Positions 1 through 7,824 of a stretch of 34,430 nt of DNA are shown in pieces; position 1 is the first letter of the stretch, and every line of letters starts with the position of its first letter. Origin of the DNA: Nodosilinea sp. LEGE 07088 (GTDB lineage Bacteria; Cyanobacteriota; Cyanobacteriia; Phormidesmidales; Phormidesmidaceae); NCBI RefSeq assembly GCF_015207395.1, contig NZ_JADEWX010000048.1, positions 1-34,430 of the forward strand. Direction: 5' to 3'. The translations under genes and the position numbers were made by a program. The notes beneath the pieces were generated by a model. That model was not told the origin of the DNA. It did not search any database and worked only from the letters and a program-made list of their open reading frames with translations.

Positions 1-2
1 CG

Positions 3-206
3 ATGGATTTCAGCTTCACCGAAGAACAGTCGATGCTGCGCGACACGGTCGCGGCGTACCTGGCGGACCACTACGACTTCGACAAGCGTCGGGCCGCGGT
101 CTCCAAGGAGCCGGGCTGGCGGCCTGATGTCTGGAAGGCCTTCGCCGAGGAGCTGGGCATCCTGGGCGCGCCGTTCTCGGAAGAGCTGGGCGGCCTGGGC
201 GGCGGC
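3..206 (+). CDS. Acyl-CoA dehydrogenase N-terminal fragment (foreign, chimeric)
   Basis: The first 68 codons encode the N-terminal helical domain of a flavin-dependent acyl-CoA dehydrogenase: an opening MDFSFTEEQ, then the EELGGLGGG turn typical of the family. The enzyme would oxidise acyl-CoA thioesters in beta-oxidation. The reading frame is open to 263, but homology stops at about 206, where the sequence switches to antisense ribokinase. Full-length family members have about 380 residues, so over 80 percent is missing. The segment has strong G/C at third codon positions (CTG, GCC, GAG, GGC) and no HIP1 sites, unlike everything downstream. This points to DNA from a high-GC proteobacterium, probably a culture companion, and not to a functional gene of this chromosome. 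Confidence 0.75.
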
Positions 207-207
207 C
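201..207. other. Chimeric junction with microhomology
   Basis: At GGCGGCC the plus-strand acyl-CoA dehydrogenase reading and the minus-strand ribokinase reading both end. Both proteins would naturally contain this string (Gly-Gly in one, Ala-Ala in the other). Sharp loss of homology in both genes at one point, with a change in base composition, is the signature of a misassembly or ligation artefact. A natural illegitimate recombination cannot be excluded from the sequence alone. Confidence 0.7.
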
Positions 208-650
208 ATTATCGGCGGCAGCGGCACCTCAAACTGAAGCAGCAAACTATCCCCCGGCGATAGCCGAGCCGTCAGACGATCCACATCTGCGACGCTCACC
301 TGGCCGTTGGCACCGGGGATGACCACAATGGTGTTGCGGCCTGTGTCATCCACTGCGATCGCCGCCACCCCGGTCGATACCCCAGGTGCCATGGCCACCC
401 CACTGGTCTCTACCCCCACGGCCTGTAACCCCTGAATCAGCTGAGTACCAAAATCATCCTGGCCGACCCGGCCCACCATCGCCGTATCGGCCCCCAAACG
501 GGCGGCGGCGACGGCCTGGTTGGCCCCCTTGCCACCGGGCAGCGTGGCAAACTGGGTGCCCAAAATGGTTTCCCCTGGCTGGGGCAGGCGGGGAGTGCGG
601 CACACCAGATCCATATTCAAACTGCCTAAGACGTAGAGGGTGTGCGGCAT
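201..650 (-). CDS. rbsK: Ribokinase, truncated at its 3' side
   Basis: Read from an ATG at 650, the minus strand gives 150 residues of a PfkB-family ribokinase, which phosphorylates D-ribose to ribose-5-phosphate. Visible hallmarks are the N-terminal GSLNMDL (residues 9-15), the PfkB signature 1 region GGKGANQAVAAARLG (39-53), RVGQDDFG (61-68) and an IPGAN segment (121-125), followed by LLLQFEVPLPPIMAA. The family is about 300-310 residues, so the C-terminal half with the GAGD catalytic motif is missing, lost at the junction near 201-207. The frame stays open past the junction, but residues beyond it are antisense of the acyl-CoA dehydrogenase. HIP1 sites in the remaining part agree with a cyanobacterial origin. 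Confidence 0.85.
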
Positions 651-683
651 GGCAAATCTACTCAGCCCGTTGGTTAATGCCGA

Positions 684-953
684 TTAAAACAGCTCACTTT
701 CTTCCTCATCGGGCTGGCCATAGGGCGACGGCGGGCGATCGCTGCTCCAGGCCCACCACGGCGTTTCGCATTCGCCACAGTGGTAAAACTCCTGCCACTT
801 GCGGCGGTGATCAATGCCATAAACCGGCGATCGCCGGTTGATCCACACTGCTTTGGCCTGGCGGCTTTCGGCCCCGCACTGGGGACAGCAAAACTCGGTG
901 GCGTGGCTAGCAGCCTCGGCCCAGCTGGGAGGAAAAGGTGAAAAAGCTTCCAT
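684..953 (-). CDS. Small zinc-ribbon-like hypothetical protein
   Basis: About 89 residues starting from an internal ATG at 953; the frame extends to 983. Two cysteine pairs, CPQC and CGEC, are spaced about 35 residues apart and suggest a small zinc-ribbon fold. The C-terminus is acidic (DEEESELF). I do not recognise a named family and assign no function. It lies 33 bases upstream of the ribokinase start on the same strand, so the two may be co-transcribed. The alternative frame across 674-961 is cysteine-poor and low-complexity, so this frame is preferred. Confidence 0.6.
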   Translation of the reverse strand: MEAFSPFPPSWAEAASHATEFCCPQCGAESRQAKAVWINRRSPVYGIDHRRKWQEFYHCGECETPWWAWSSDRPPSPYGQPDEEESELF

Positions 954-1124
954 AGCTCCATTATGGGCCAGAGGCACCGTCACAACCTGGCCCCGCCAAA
1001 AGTTTTACCCCCCTCCTACCCTTCCCCCCAATTAGTTAAGTTCTAGAAAAGCACGACTCACGGGCAGCGTTCTTCGGCATAATTCGGTGGCAGGCTTTTA
1101 GGTCACAGGGAGAATGAGCACGCG

Positions 1125-2540
1125 ATGGCACTGCGTTTAATTTCGCTGCTGGGTATGTTTGGGCTTTGCTTGATTGCCTGGCTGGGTTCTGAAGATCGGC
1201 GGCAGGTGCCGTGGAAAGTTATTCAGTGGGGCATTGGCATTCAGCTGGTGGTGGGCATGCTGGTTTTTCTGCTGCCGTTTACCCGAGAACTGGTGGTATG
1301 GCTTAGCTCCATTCTCAACGCCCTGATTGATGCCTCCGACGCTGGGGCGCGGTTTTTATTTGGCCCCATCTTTGTGCCCGACCCCAACCAATCCGTTGGC
1401 CCTGCCGGGGCCGGTCGCTGGATTGCCCGCGCCCTAACCCAACCCTTTACGCCTGTGCCGGGCGATCGCCTCGGGGCTGCCAACCTCGATTTGGGCTATG
1501 TTTTTGCCTTTCGCTCGTTGCCCCAGGTGGTGTTCTTTGCCGCTATTTTTTCGCTGCTGTATAACCTGGGAGTAATTCAGCCAGTGGTGCGGGTGTTTGC
1601 CCGTTTCTTTCGCTGGGCGATGAATATCAGCGGGGCCGAGGCCCTGGCCGGGGGGGCGAATATTTTTGTCGGCATTGAGTCGGCGATCGCCATCAAGCCC
1701 TTTCTAGAGCGCATGACCCGCAGCGAACTGTGCGCCATTCTAGCCTCCTGCTTTGGCTCCATTGCCTCCACCGTGTTGGGCATCTACGCTGTGCCCCTGC
1801 GGCCCACGTTCCCCGCCATTGCCGGGCACCTGATGTCGGCCTCGGTGCTGACCATTCCCGCCGCATTTGTGCTGGCCAAGATTTTGGTACCCGAACAGGG
1901 CACCCCCGAAACCCTCGGCAAAGTGCCTGAGATAGACATTGCCGAAGACGATCGCCAAAGCCCCATGGATAGCCTGATTTTGGGGGCTCTTGACGGGGTC
2001 AAAATGGCCGTGGGCATCGCCGCCGCGCTGATCGCCATTCTGGGGTTGATTGCCCTGCTCAATCTGGTCTTTGCCCGCCTGGCGAGCCTATCGACCAGTG
2101 ATATTGGCCTGCTGAGCGCCATCGGTCAGATATTTAGCATCATCACCCTGCAAAACATTATGGGGGCACTGTTTTTGCCCCTCACTTTTTTGACCGGGGT
2201 TTCCCTCGACTGGAACGAGCTATGGCTGTCGTCGCAATTGATCGGGCGACGGTTTCTGGAGACGGCGATTCCGCCCTATATTGCCCTGGCCAATGCCAGT
2301 GCAGAGGGCACCCTGAGCGATCGCGCCCTGGTAATCGTCAGCTATACGCTCTGCGGTTTCGCCCACTTGCCCTCGGTGGGTATCTTTGTCGGGGGGCTGG
2401 CGGGCATTGTGCCCTCGCGGCGCAAAGATATTAGCGATATCGCCTGGAAAGCTCTCTGGGCGGGCACCCTCGCTACCCTGATGACCGGCTGTGTCGCGGG
2501 GATCTTTTTCTACGAGGGCGCAGCAGTACTGGGGCGCTAA
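1125..2540 (+). CDS. Concentrative nucleoside transporter (CNT/NupC family)
   Basis: A 471-residue polytopic membrane protein predicted to import nucleosides by ion symport across the plasma membrane. It follows the CNT order: an N-terminal pair of hydrophobic helices (residues about 1-60, with AWLGSEDRRQVPWK between them), a central gate region, and the conserved block AEALAGGANIFVGIESAIAI near residues 170-190. The re-entrant and transport segments follow, including ILASCFGSIASTVLGIYA. The canonical family signature around GQTE is replaced here by GIES, as in the bacterial subgroup. Length is normal for NupC-like proteins. The start is an ATG at 1125, with AGGGAG about 10-15 bases upstream; another ATG at 1114 is out of frame. 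It converges with the amylase relic. Confidence 0.88.
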   Translation: MALRLISLLGMFGLCLIAWLGSEDRRQVPWKVIQWGIGIQLVVGMLVFLLPFTRELVVWLSSILNALIDASDAGARFLFGPIFVPDPNQSVGPAGAGRWIARALTQPFTPVPGDRLGAANLDLGYVFAFRSLPQVVFFAAIFSLLYNLGVIQPVVRVFARFFRWAMNISGAEALAGGANIFVGIESAIAIKPFLERMTRSELCAILASCFGSIASTVLGIYAVPLRPTFPAIAGHLMSASVLTIPAAFVLAKILVPEQGTPETLGKVPEIDIAEDDRQSPMDSLILGALDGVKMAVGIAAALIAILGLIALLNLVFARLASLSTSDIGLLSAIGQIFSIITLQNIMGALFLPLTFLTGVSLDWNELWLSSQLIGRRFLETAIPPYIALANASAEGTLSDRALVIVSYTLCGFAHLPSVGIFVGGLAGIVPSRRKDISDIAWKALWAGTLATLMTGCVAGIFFYEGAAVLGR

Positions 2541-2576
2541 GAGAACGTTAGCAACCGAGTTATTTTGCCAACAGCC

Positions 2577-2923
2577 CTAATCAATTGACAGCCCTTCGAG
2601 CTGAGACAGCAGCGGATTTTTTTCCACCCACACCGACACCGACCCGCCACGGCAGCGGAACTCGGCCCAGCCGTACTCATTGGTATAAATCGGCCCCTGG
2701 ATATGGGGTTGAGCCGCCCCCCAGCGTTGCCGATGTACCAGCTGAGGGTGCCGAAGTCGTAGGTCCAGTATTCGCCGACGCAGAACAGATCGCGCCCGGT
2801 GTGGGCTTCGAGGTGGTCGAGCCACTCGTTAAAGAAGTCGCCGTTGATGTGTTGGATGGCGTCAAGGCGAAAGCCATCGGCCCCGATGGTGTCAAGCATC
2901 CACTCGCCCCAGTATTTCAGTGC
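2577..2923 (-). pseudogene. Alpha-amylase (GH13) relic with internal deletion and frameshift
   Basis: Two pieces of one GH13 enzyme are visible on the minus strand. From about 2923 to 2700 comes LKYWGEWMLDTIGADGFRLDAI followed by FCVGEYWTYDFGTLSWYIG. These carry conserved region II (nucleophile Asp in GFRLDA) and region III (acid/base Glu in VGEYW). From about 2701 to 2577, in a different frame, comes IQGPIYTNEYGWAEFRCRGG and then SVSVWV, a typical C-terminal beta-sheet end with its own stop. Everything between them, including region IV, and the whole N-terminal part are missing. A functional enzyme has about 490 residues; fewer than 120 remain. The upstream break falls exactly at a palindromic repeat, which suggests repeat-mediated deletion. 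Confidence 0.8.
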
Positions 2924-2969
2924 CCATCACCAGGAAATTGCTTTGATGGGCACGCAAGCTTTGCCCATC
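2921..2969. repeat. Short palindromic repeat (TGATGGGCA type)
   Basis: TGCCCATCA at 2921-2929 is an exact reverse complement of TGATGGGCA at 2944-2952. The latter pairs again with TGCCCATC at 2962-2969. This gives two alternative hairpins sharing one arm. Such modules built from a GATGGGCA word recur in intergenic regions of filamentous cyanobacteria (from memory). It abuts the broken 5' end of the amylase relic. Confidence 0.55.
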
Positions 2970-3119
2970 CTACCTGGGTATTTTGTTTTCTCTCGAGGGC
3001 GCAGACCCTGCGCCTCTACCTGGGGGTATCTGCTTTCGCAGAAACTACCTAACGGCTGAAAAGAATGCCACCATCGTTATCGACGGCTAGTCTATGGTAT
3101 TAACCCTTAAAATAGCCAG

Positions 3120-3193
3120 GGCGAGTGAAGGGAATCGAACCCTCGAATGGTGGGACCACAACCCACTGCCTTAACCACTTGGCTACACCCGCC
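3120..3193 (-). tRNA. tRNA-His (anticodon GTG)
   Basis: A full cloverleaf can be folded on the minus strand. The acceptor stem is GCGGGTG with CACTCGC; the D arm is GCC/GGC; the anticodon stem is GTGGG/CCCAC around the loop TTGTGGT, giving anticodon GTG; the T loop is TTCGATT. An extra 5' G (position -1, base 3193) faces C73 (base 3120), the identity element of histidine tRNA. The 3' CCA is not encoded: the next bases are CTGG. Confidence 0.95.
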
Positions 3194-3422
3194 ATATTTG
3201 CGTTTCTCAATATAGCACCGATAATGGGCCGTTTGCCATGGCCACAGGAAGTTTCTAGGGGAGAAGTCGGATCAGAACCTAGGCATCCACCCGCCCCCGT
3301 TAATCAGCGCGATGTTCCCCTCTAACCAGATGTGACTATGCCCCTGCCTTTGGTTCTATCCATCTATTTTAATTTTGGGCCGGTGCCGTATTACGGTTAG
3401 ATTGTCCTGCTGGCTGGAGCTT

Positions 3423-4166
3423 ATGTCGGTTTCTATCATTATCCCCACCTGGAACGAAGCCGATTGTCTGGGGCGCACTCTGGGTCGGTTGCAGACCCTT
3501 AACCCGCCCCCCGATGAGGTGGTGATCGTCGATGGTGGTAGCGGCGATCGCACCCTGGCCATTGCTCACACCTATAGCGATCGCCTGCCGCTTACCATCC
3601 TTCAAGCGCCTGCCCCCAGTCGCTCGGTGCAAATGAATTTAGGAGCTACCGCAGCTAACGGCCAGGTATTGTGCTTTCTCCATGCCGACACGCTAGTGCC
3701 CGGTGACCTGGTAGGCGTTGTGCAGAGAACCTTGGCCCAGCAGACCGTTGCCTGTGGCGGATTTATCTCACTCATGACCGGGCCGCGATCGATTCGCTGG
3801 GGCATTTCGCTGCACAACACCCTCAAGACCTACTATGCGCCGCTGCTATTTCGCCCCTACTTATTTTTTGCCCACGGGCTGCGACTGCTGTTTGGCGATC
3901 AGGTGATGTTTTGTCGCCGGGCCGACTTTTTGGCCTGCGGTGGCTTTGACCCTACCCTGCCGATTATGGAAGAAGCTGACCTGTGCCTTAAGCTCTGCCG
4001 CCGGGGTCGCATTCGTCAAATTAACCGCGTGGTGCAATCGTCTGACCGTCGAGTCGCGGCCTGGGGAGCGCTCAAGGCCAACATCATTTACCTGATGATT
4101 GGCTTTCTCTGGGGGATAGGGGTGCCTGCTGTCACCCTGAAGCGGTTTTACGAAGAGGTGCGATAG
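3423..4166 (+). CDS. TIGR04283-type glycosyltransferase 2 (arsenosugar-associated)
   Basis: A 247-residue GT-A fold glycosyltransferase. The N-terminus SVSIIIPTWNEADCLGRTL is the family-2 nucleotide-binding strand. DGGSGDRT (about residues 38-45) and the metal-binding FLHADT near residue 84 follow. The middle segment GDQVMFCRRADFLACGGFD is typical of TIGR04283, which is annotated as an arsenosugar-biosynthesis or rSAM/selenodomain-associated transferase. A C-terminal hydrophobic stretch (YLMIGFLWGIGVPAV) suggests membrane association. I chose ATG 3423 because it starts directly at the conserved MSVSIIIP and has GGAG just upstream; the longer frame uses a TTG at 3375. It is followed by DUF547, rhodanese and TIGR04282 genes, the usual partners. 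The actual acceptor is not known from sequence. Confidence 0.85.
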   Translation: MSVSIIIPTWNEADCLGRTLGRLQTLNPPPDEVVIVDGGSGDRTLAIAHTYSDRLPLTILQAPAPSRSVQMNLGATAANGQVLCFLHADTLVPGDLVGVVQRTLAQQTVACGGFISLMTGPRSIRWGISLHNTLKTYYAPLLFRPYLFFAHGLRLLFGDQVMFCRRADFLACGGFDPTLPIMEEADLCLKLCRRGRIRQINRVVQSSDRRVAAWGALKANIIYLMIGFLWGIGVPAVTLKRFYEEVR

Positions 4167-4237
4167 AGGGTGGGGGAATGTATCGGCGAGGGAATGGGTC
4201 GGTGCGCTATCAACTGGGCAATTGACCTGACCAAACC

Positions 4238-4933
4238 TTAAGCCAATGGCTGGTTTAGCCCCCAGTCGTAGGGCAGGTACTCGATCTTAGTTAGGGCTGA
4301 CAGGGGTCTAGAAGGAGAGAGATAGGTGCCAATATAGTCGGGCACCGAGGGTGCCACCCGCAAAAAATCTTCGCCATACCACTTAAAAATTTTGCTGCAG
4401 TAGAGCACCCCAGCCTCGGCGTCGTAGCGTACTTTGTCGGGGTTGTGAATGAAGCGGTGGGCATCGGTTTCGAGCTGGGCTTCGACGATGTCGGGCCAGT
4501 AGGCCTCGTTGCGTAAAATGGGGCATCCCCCGGCAGCGCACACCAGGGCAAAGTGAATGCGGGACTCTTTGAACTGGGGACGCAGCGTGCCGTGCTCAAT
4601 GCCGTTGAGGCTTAGGGTAGTGCCATTCAGCTCGTAGAGCGGGTGACTAAAAAACCGCCAAAACCCCAGCCAGTTTGGCAGCCCCAGCAGCTTGGGCAAA
4701 ATCGAGTCGATGGGGTAGAGCCTGAGCACCTGCCGAATCGCCAGGGCATTGTACAGGTTGATCAGCAGGGCCAGGGATGCTTCTGGGGTGAGGCTATCGA
4801 GGCTGTGGGGCATAGTCGCGATCCAGGCGTCTAGCTCATTCACGGCCTCCTGCTGCCAGCGGCGATAGTCCACGCGTCCCTGGTCATCGACATAGGTCTG
4901 AAGCAGGGTATCCCAGGGGGTAAAATTCAGCAT
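4238..4933 (-). CDS. DUF547 domain protein
   Basis: A 231-residue protein carrying the DUF547 fold: WDTLLQTYVDDQGRVDY at the start, LLINLYNALAIRQVL (about residues 75-89), GIEHGTLRPQFKESRIHFAL and then CAAGGCP. This last Cys/His-containing region gives the family a thiol-protease-like look, though its chemistry is not established. The start is ATG 4933, with AGGAG seven bases upstream; the longer TTG frame from 4978 would overlap the divergent gene. It is divergent from the rhodanese gene, with only about 44 bases between the starts, so the two are probably controlled from one intergenic region. DUF547 genes are frequent companions of TIGR04282/TIGR04283 transferases in cyanobacteria. Confidence 0.85.
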   Translation of the reverse strand: MLNFTPWDTLLQTYVDDQGRVDYRRWQQEAVNELDAWIATMPHSLDSLTPEASLALLINLYNALAIRQVLRLYPIDSILPKLLGLPNWLGFWRFFSHPLYELNGTTLSLNGIEHGTLRPQFKESRIHFALVCAAGGCPILRNEAYWPDIVEAQLETDAHRFIHNPDKVRYDAEAGVLYCSKIFKWYGEDFLRVAPSVPDYIGTYLSPSRPLSALTKIEYLPYDWGLNQPLA

Positions 4934-4977
4934 TGACGATCTCCTGCGCCTGGGCGCTGTGCGTATGTATGTCTCCA
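4934..4977. promoter_or_regulatory. Divergent start region between DUF547 and rhodanese genes
   Basis: Only 44 bases separate the ATG of the DUF547 gene (minus) from the ATG at 4978 of the rhodanese gene (plus). The DUF547 Shine-Dalgarno AGGAG lies inside it. The space is too small for two ordinary promoters with leaders, so at least one promoter must overlap the opposite coding region or transcripts must be near leaderless. I see no convincing -35/-10 pair. Confidence 0.35.
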
Positions 4978-5457
4978 ATGACAGCCCTGATTAACCCCAT
5001 CCGGACAACCGCCTGGTGGGCCGTCAACCGCTGGATAGAGCAGACGTTTCCTGGCCTGCCCACCCTGACGACCCAACGTCTTGCCGATTGGTTAAGCCAG
5101 GGCCAAGAGCCTTTACCTATTTTGCTCGATGTGCGCCGAGACTATGAATTTGCGGTTAGCCATCTGCCCCAAGCCCACCTTACCCCCAACCTAGACGCAG
5201 CTCTGGCCCTAGGGATAGCCTGCCACCAACCAATTGTGGCCTACTGCTCGGTAGGCTATCGCTCGGGTCGGCTGGTGGGCCAGTTGCGGGAGGCGGGTTA
5301 TACCCAGGTCTATAACCTGTCAGGGTCGGCGTTTCGCTGGGCCAACGAGGGGCGATCGCTGGTGAGTGACGGGCAACCTGTAGAGGCCGTGCACCCGTTT
5401 AACCCGCTCTGGGGGCTGTTACTGAAGCCGGGGCTAGGGCATCGGCTCGAGGAGTGA
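4978..5457 (+). CDS. Rhodanese-like sulfurtransferase
   Basis: A 159-residue single rhodanese domain protein from ATG 4978; an in-frame ATG at 4969 and a TTG at 4933 are alternatives. LPILLDVRRDYEFAVSHLP matches the CH2A-like entry strand. The active loop CSVGYRSG carries the catalytic cysteine and the arginine six positions later, as needed for persulfide transfer. TQVYNLSGSAFRWANEG is the standard closing segment. About 45 residues precede the domain, with WW-rich hydrophobic character (TTAWWAVNRWIEQTF). The protein probably handles sulfane sulfur in the cytoplasm. It sits inside the arsenosugar-like gene group, so a link to thiol or arsenic chemistry is possible but inferred from neighbours only. 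It converges with the TIGR04282 gene, 5 bases apart. Confidence 0.88.
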   Translation: MTALINPIRTTAWWAVNRWIEQTFPGLPTLTTQRLADWLSQGQEPLPILLDVRRDYEFAVSHLPQAHLTPNLDAALALGIACHQPIVAYCSVGYRSGRLVGQLREAGYTQVYNLSGSAFRWANEGRSLVSDGQPVEAVHPFNPLWGLLLKPGLGHRLEE

Positions 5458-5462
5458 CCCTC

Positions 5463-6113
5463 TCACTCGGCAGCATTGGCCAAAATTTGCTCCCACTGGG
5501 GCAGGTCCCCAGGGCGATCGATATCGGTGAGGGGCGACAGCAGCTCGACGCTGAGGCCCTGGTTGGCAGCGACGGTTAGGGTTTGGGTCAGCACCTGGTC
5601 GGTGCCCCAGTCAATGGCGTGAAATAGCGTTGGCTCTGGCCGACGCAGCCCGATCAGGTAGTAGCCACCGTCGGTAGCCGGGCCGAGCACGACATCGACT
5701 CGGTTGAGGGCGGCCAGAGCCTCGGCCAGATGCCCCTGGCCGAGGGCGGGGCAGTCGCTGCCAATGGCGATCGCACCGCAGTAGCCCTGGTCAAAGCTCT
5801 GCTGAAAAGCGGCCCTCAGGCGATCGCCCAGACTGCCTTCCGCCTGGGGATAGCAGGTAACCTCTTCTCCCAACCAGGCCTGCATTTGGCCCTGGGTACC
5901 GCCGGCAAAGTGCACCGTGATTGTCAGGGGCAGTATCTGGGCGGCGGCGGTCACTCGACTCAGCACATGCTCAGTCATGCGTTGCTGCAACGCCGCCGCC
6001 CCCTCGGGGCCGAGGTAGGGAATCAGCCGGGTTTTGGTGCGCCCCGGCTCGGGGTAGCGAGAAAACATCAATAGCCCGCAGGCTGGCGAGGACTGAGATC
6101 GATCGGGAGCCAT
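5463..6113 (-). CDS. TIGR04282-type transferase (DUF2064)
   Basis: A 216-residue nucleotidyl/glycosyl-transferase-like protein of family TIGR04282 (DUF2064). CGLLMFSRYPEPGRTKTRL (about residues 12-30) is the family's N-terminal signature, resembling the NTP-binding G-x-x-K-T-R-L of MobA/CofC-type enzymes. AIAIGSDCPALGQGHL carries the conserved SDCP, VVLGPATDGGYYLIGL carries the DGGYYLIG motif, and LTDIDRPGDL closes the domain. ATG 6113 is the only reasonable start. The family is usually encoded with TIGR04283 transferases and, in arsenosugar loci, with the radical SAM enzyme ArsS; here the TIGR04283 gene lies about 1.3 kb away. Biochemical activity is not settled for the family. Confidence 0.87.
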   Translation of the reverse strand: MAPDRSQSSPACGLLMFSRYPEPGRTKTRLIPYLGPEGAAALQQRMTEHVLSRVTAAAQILPLTITVHFAGGTQGQMQAWLGEEVTCYPQAEGSLGDRLRAAFQQSFDQGYCGAIAIGSDCPALGQGHLAEALAALNRVDVVLGPATDGGYYLIGLRRPEPTLFHAIDWGTDQVLTQTLTVAANQGLSVELLSPLTDIDRPGDLPQWEQILANAAE

Positions 6114-6192
6114 GGCATGGGTGGCAAACTGTCTCTATCCTAAGGGGTCGCAGCCGTAGGGGCATCCTATGACCCGTGAGCCCATCACTCTC

Positions 6193-6223
6193 AAAAAAAA
6201 TGGGCGCGGCTTTGGCCGCGCCC
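6193..6223 (-). terminator. Rho-independent terminator of the Deg protease gene
   Basis: Read on the minus strand, the perfect stem GGGCGCGGC/GCCGCGCCC (6202-6223) is followed by an A and eight U residues (6193-6200). It lies about 50 bases beyond the stop of the minus-strand protease gene, so it should end that transcript. Confidence 0.9.
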
Positions 6224-6274
6224 GCTGCATCAACTCCTCCACCCCAAGGAACCGAGAGGAGCCGGGTAGATGCA

Positions 6275-7573
6275 TTACTGGTTGGGTAGGTTGCCGGGGC
6301 GTACCGTCACGGTTTGCTCACGACCATCGCGGCGGAGGGTAAGCGCCAGGTCTTGGCCCACCTGGGTGCCCTCTACCACCTGCTGCACAGAGCTGCTGTC
6401 TTTGACGGGCTGTCCGGCGATTGACACAATCACATCGCCCGAGCGCAGCCCGCCCCGCTGCGCTGGAGAGTTGGGCATGACCCGAGCAATCAGCACCCCT
6501 GCGTCATCGGCGACATCAAAGGGACGGTTGGGGTCGTTGTTGATGTTTTGCTTCATCTCAGGTGACAGGGTCACCATCTGAATGCCCAGATAGGCGTGCT
6601 CAACCCGTCCGGTTTCGATCAGCTGGGCGCTGATGCGCTGCACCGTGTTGATGGGGATAGCAAAGCCCAGACCCTGGGCCCCCTGGATAATGGCGGTGTT
6701 GACGCCAATCACTTCGCCATTGAGGTTGAGCAATGGCCCGCCCGAGTTACCGGGGTTGATGGCCGCATCGGTTTGAATAAAGTCAACCCGCTTGTCGGGC
6801 ACACCCACCTCGCGGCTGGAGCGACCGGTGGCGCTAATGATGCCAGCCGTCACGGTGCTGTCGAGCCCGAGGGGGTTGCCAATGGCGATCGCCCACTCGC
6901 CGGGCTGAATCTGGTCGGAGTTGCTAATTGCTACCGTAGGCAGGTTGCTGGCCTCAATTTTGATCACCGCCACATCGGTGACTGAATCGGCCCCCATTAC
7001 CCGGCCTGTAAAACTGCGGCCATCCTGGAGGGTGACATCGACCTGGTCGGCCCCCGCCACCACATGGGCGTTGGTAATAATCTGGCCATCGGCGGAGGTG
7101 ATAAAGCCGGAGCCCACGCCGCGCTGCACCTGCTCACCCTGGGGAATCGGCACCCGATCGCCGAAGAACTGACGGAAGAATGGATCTTGGAACATGGGCG
7201 GCAGATTGCTCTGCACCGTGCGAGCCGCGTCGATGCGCACCACTGACGGCCCCACCTGGCTGACAATATCGGCAATGATGTTGGGGCCTGATACCGAGGG
7301 CGCGATCGCCACGCGGTTATCGAGTTCGTTGGCATCGAGGTCGTTGGGCTGGATGTTCTGCGACTGGACTTCGTGATCGGGAGTCTCGTTGTCGCCAAGG
7401 CCCCAAAGACCATTGTCCCAAAAGACATCGGTGGCGGTAGGGCTAGCGTTTTCAGGTTGCACCAGGGTGCTGAGGGTATGGCCCCCGGCAGTAGCGATAC
7501 CCGCACCTAGTAGTACCAGGGCAAATGATTTGGCCGCGGGGCGAATGCCGCGCCTAGAACCATCCTTCTCCAT
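6275..7573 (-). CDS. Deg/HtrA-family serine protease with one PDZ domain
   Basis: A 432-residue (ATG 7573) or 441-residue (ATG 7600) trypsin-like protease of the HtrA/HhoA/HhoB type. An N-terminal signal or anchor ([16 protein letters not shown]) directs it to the periplasm or thylakoid lumen. The protease domain holds the triad, numbered from ATG 7600: His179 in TNAHVV, Asp209 in SVTDVAVI and Ser286 in GNSGGPLL. A single PDZ domain follows (about 335-430, YLGIQMV to LTLRRDG). The linker between anchor and protease is long and rich in Asn/Asp. It would degrade or refold damaged exported proteins under light or heat stress. I prefer ATG 7573 because GAGG lies 8 bases upstream; nothing comparable precedes ATG 7600. 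A strong terminator follows. Which of the three cyanobacterial paralogues it is cannot be told. Confidence 0.93.
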   Translation of the reverse strand: MEKDGSRRGIRPAAKSFALVLLGAGIATAGGHTLSTLVQPENASPTATDVFWDNGLWGLGDNETPDHEVQSQNIQPNDLDANELDNRVAIAPSVSGPNIIADIVSQVGPSVVRIDAARTVQSNLPPMFQDPFFRQFFGDRVPIPQGEQVQRGVGSGFITSADGQIITNAHVVAGADQVDVTLQDGRSFTGRVMGADSVTDVAVIKIEASNLPTVAISNSDQIQPGEWAIAIGNPLGLDSTVTAGIISATGRSSREVGVPDKRVDFIQTDAAINPGNSGGPLLNLNGEVIGVNTAIIQGAQGLGFAIPINTVQRISAQLIETGRVEHAYLGIQMVTLSPEMKQNINNDPNRPFDVADDAGVLIARVMPNSPAQRGGLRSGDVIVSIAGQPVKDSSSVQQVVEGTQVGQDLALTLRRDGREQTVTVRPGNLPNQ

Positions 7574-7824
7574 TGCTGTTACCTCGTTAAGCTCTCGCAT
7601 GATGTTTCTACCATAGATTCATGGTATGGCAGGGCCATGGCAAGGCCGTGGCGGTGCTGTGACACTTTGCCCCCCTTTAGGGTGACAGTTGAGAGACAAC
7701 ACGATTGCTCAGGTGGTAGCCAGACTCGGCCAGTATAGGTTGGCAGATGATAGACCACCGCAGCCCCCCTGCTTCCTCTGCTCTCCTACGCCAGCACTTC
7801 CTGAACTTACGCCAAGCGACTCCC

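Noticed and set aside
3-206. Horizontal transfer of an acyl-CoA dehydrogenase into a ribokinase gene
   Set aside because: A fragment that begins at the window edge, with a microhomology join and foreign composition, is better explained by misassembly.
386-841. A 151-residue plus-strand frame
   Set aside because: It is antisense to the ribokinase and zinc-ribbon genes, rich in Pro/Arg/His as expected from G/C-rich antisense frames.
2585-3059. Two plus-strand frames over the amylase relic
   Set aside because: The minus strand shows clear GH13 motifs; the plus frames have no recognisable features.
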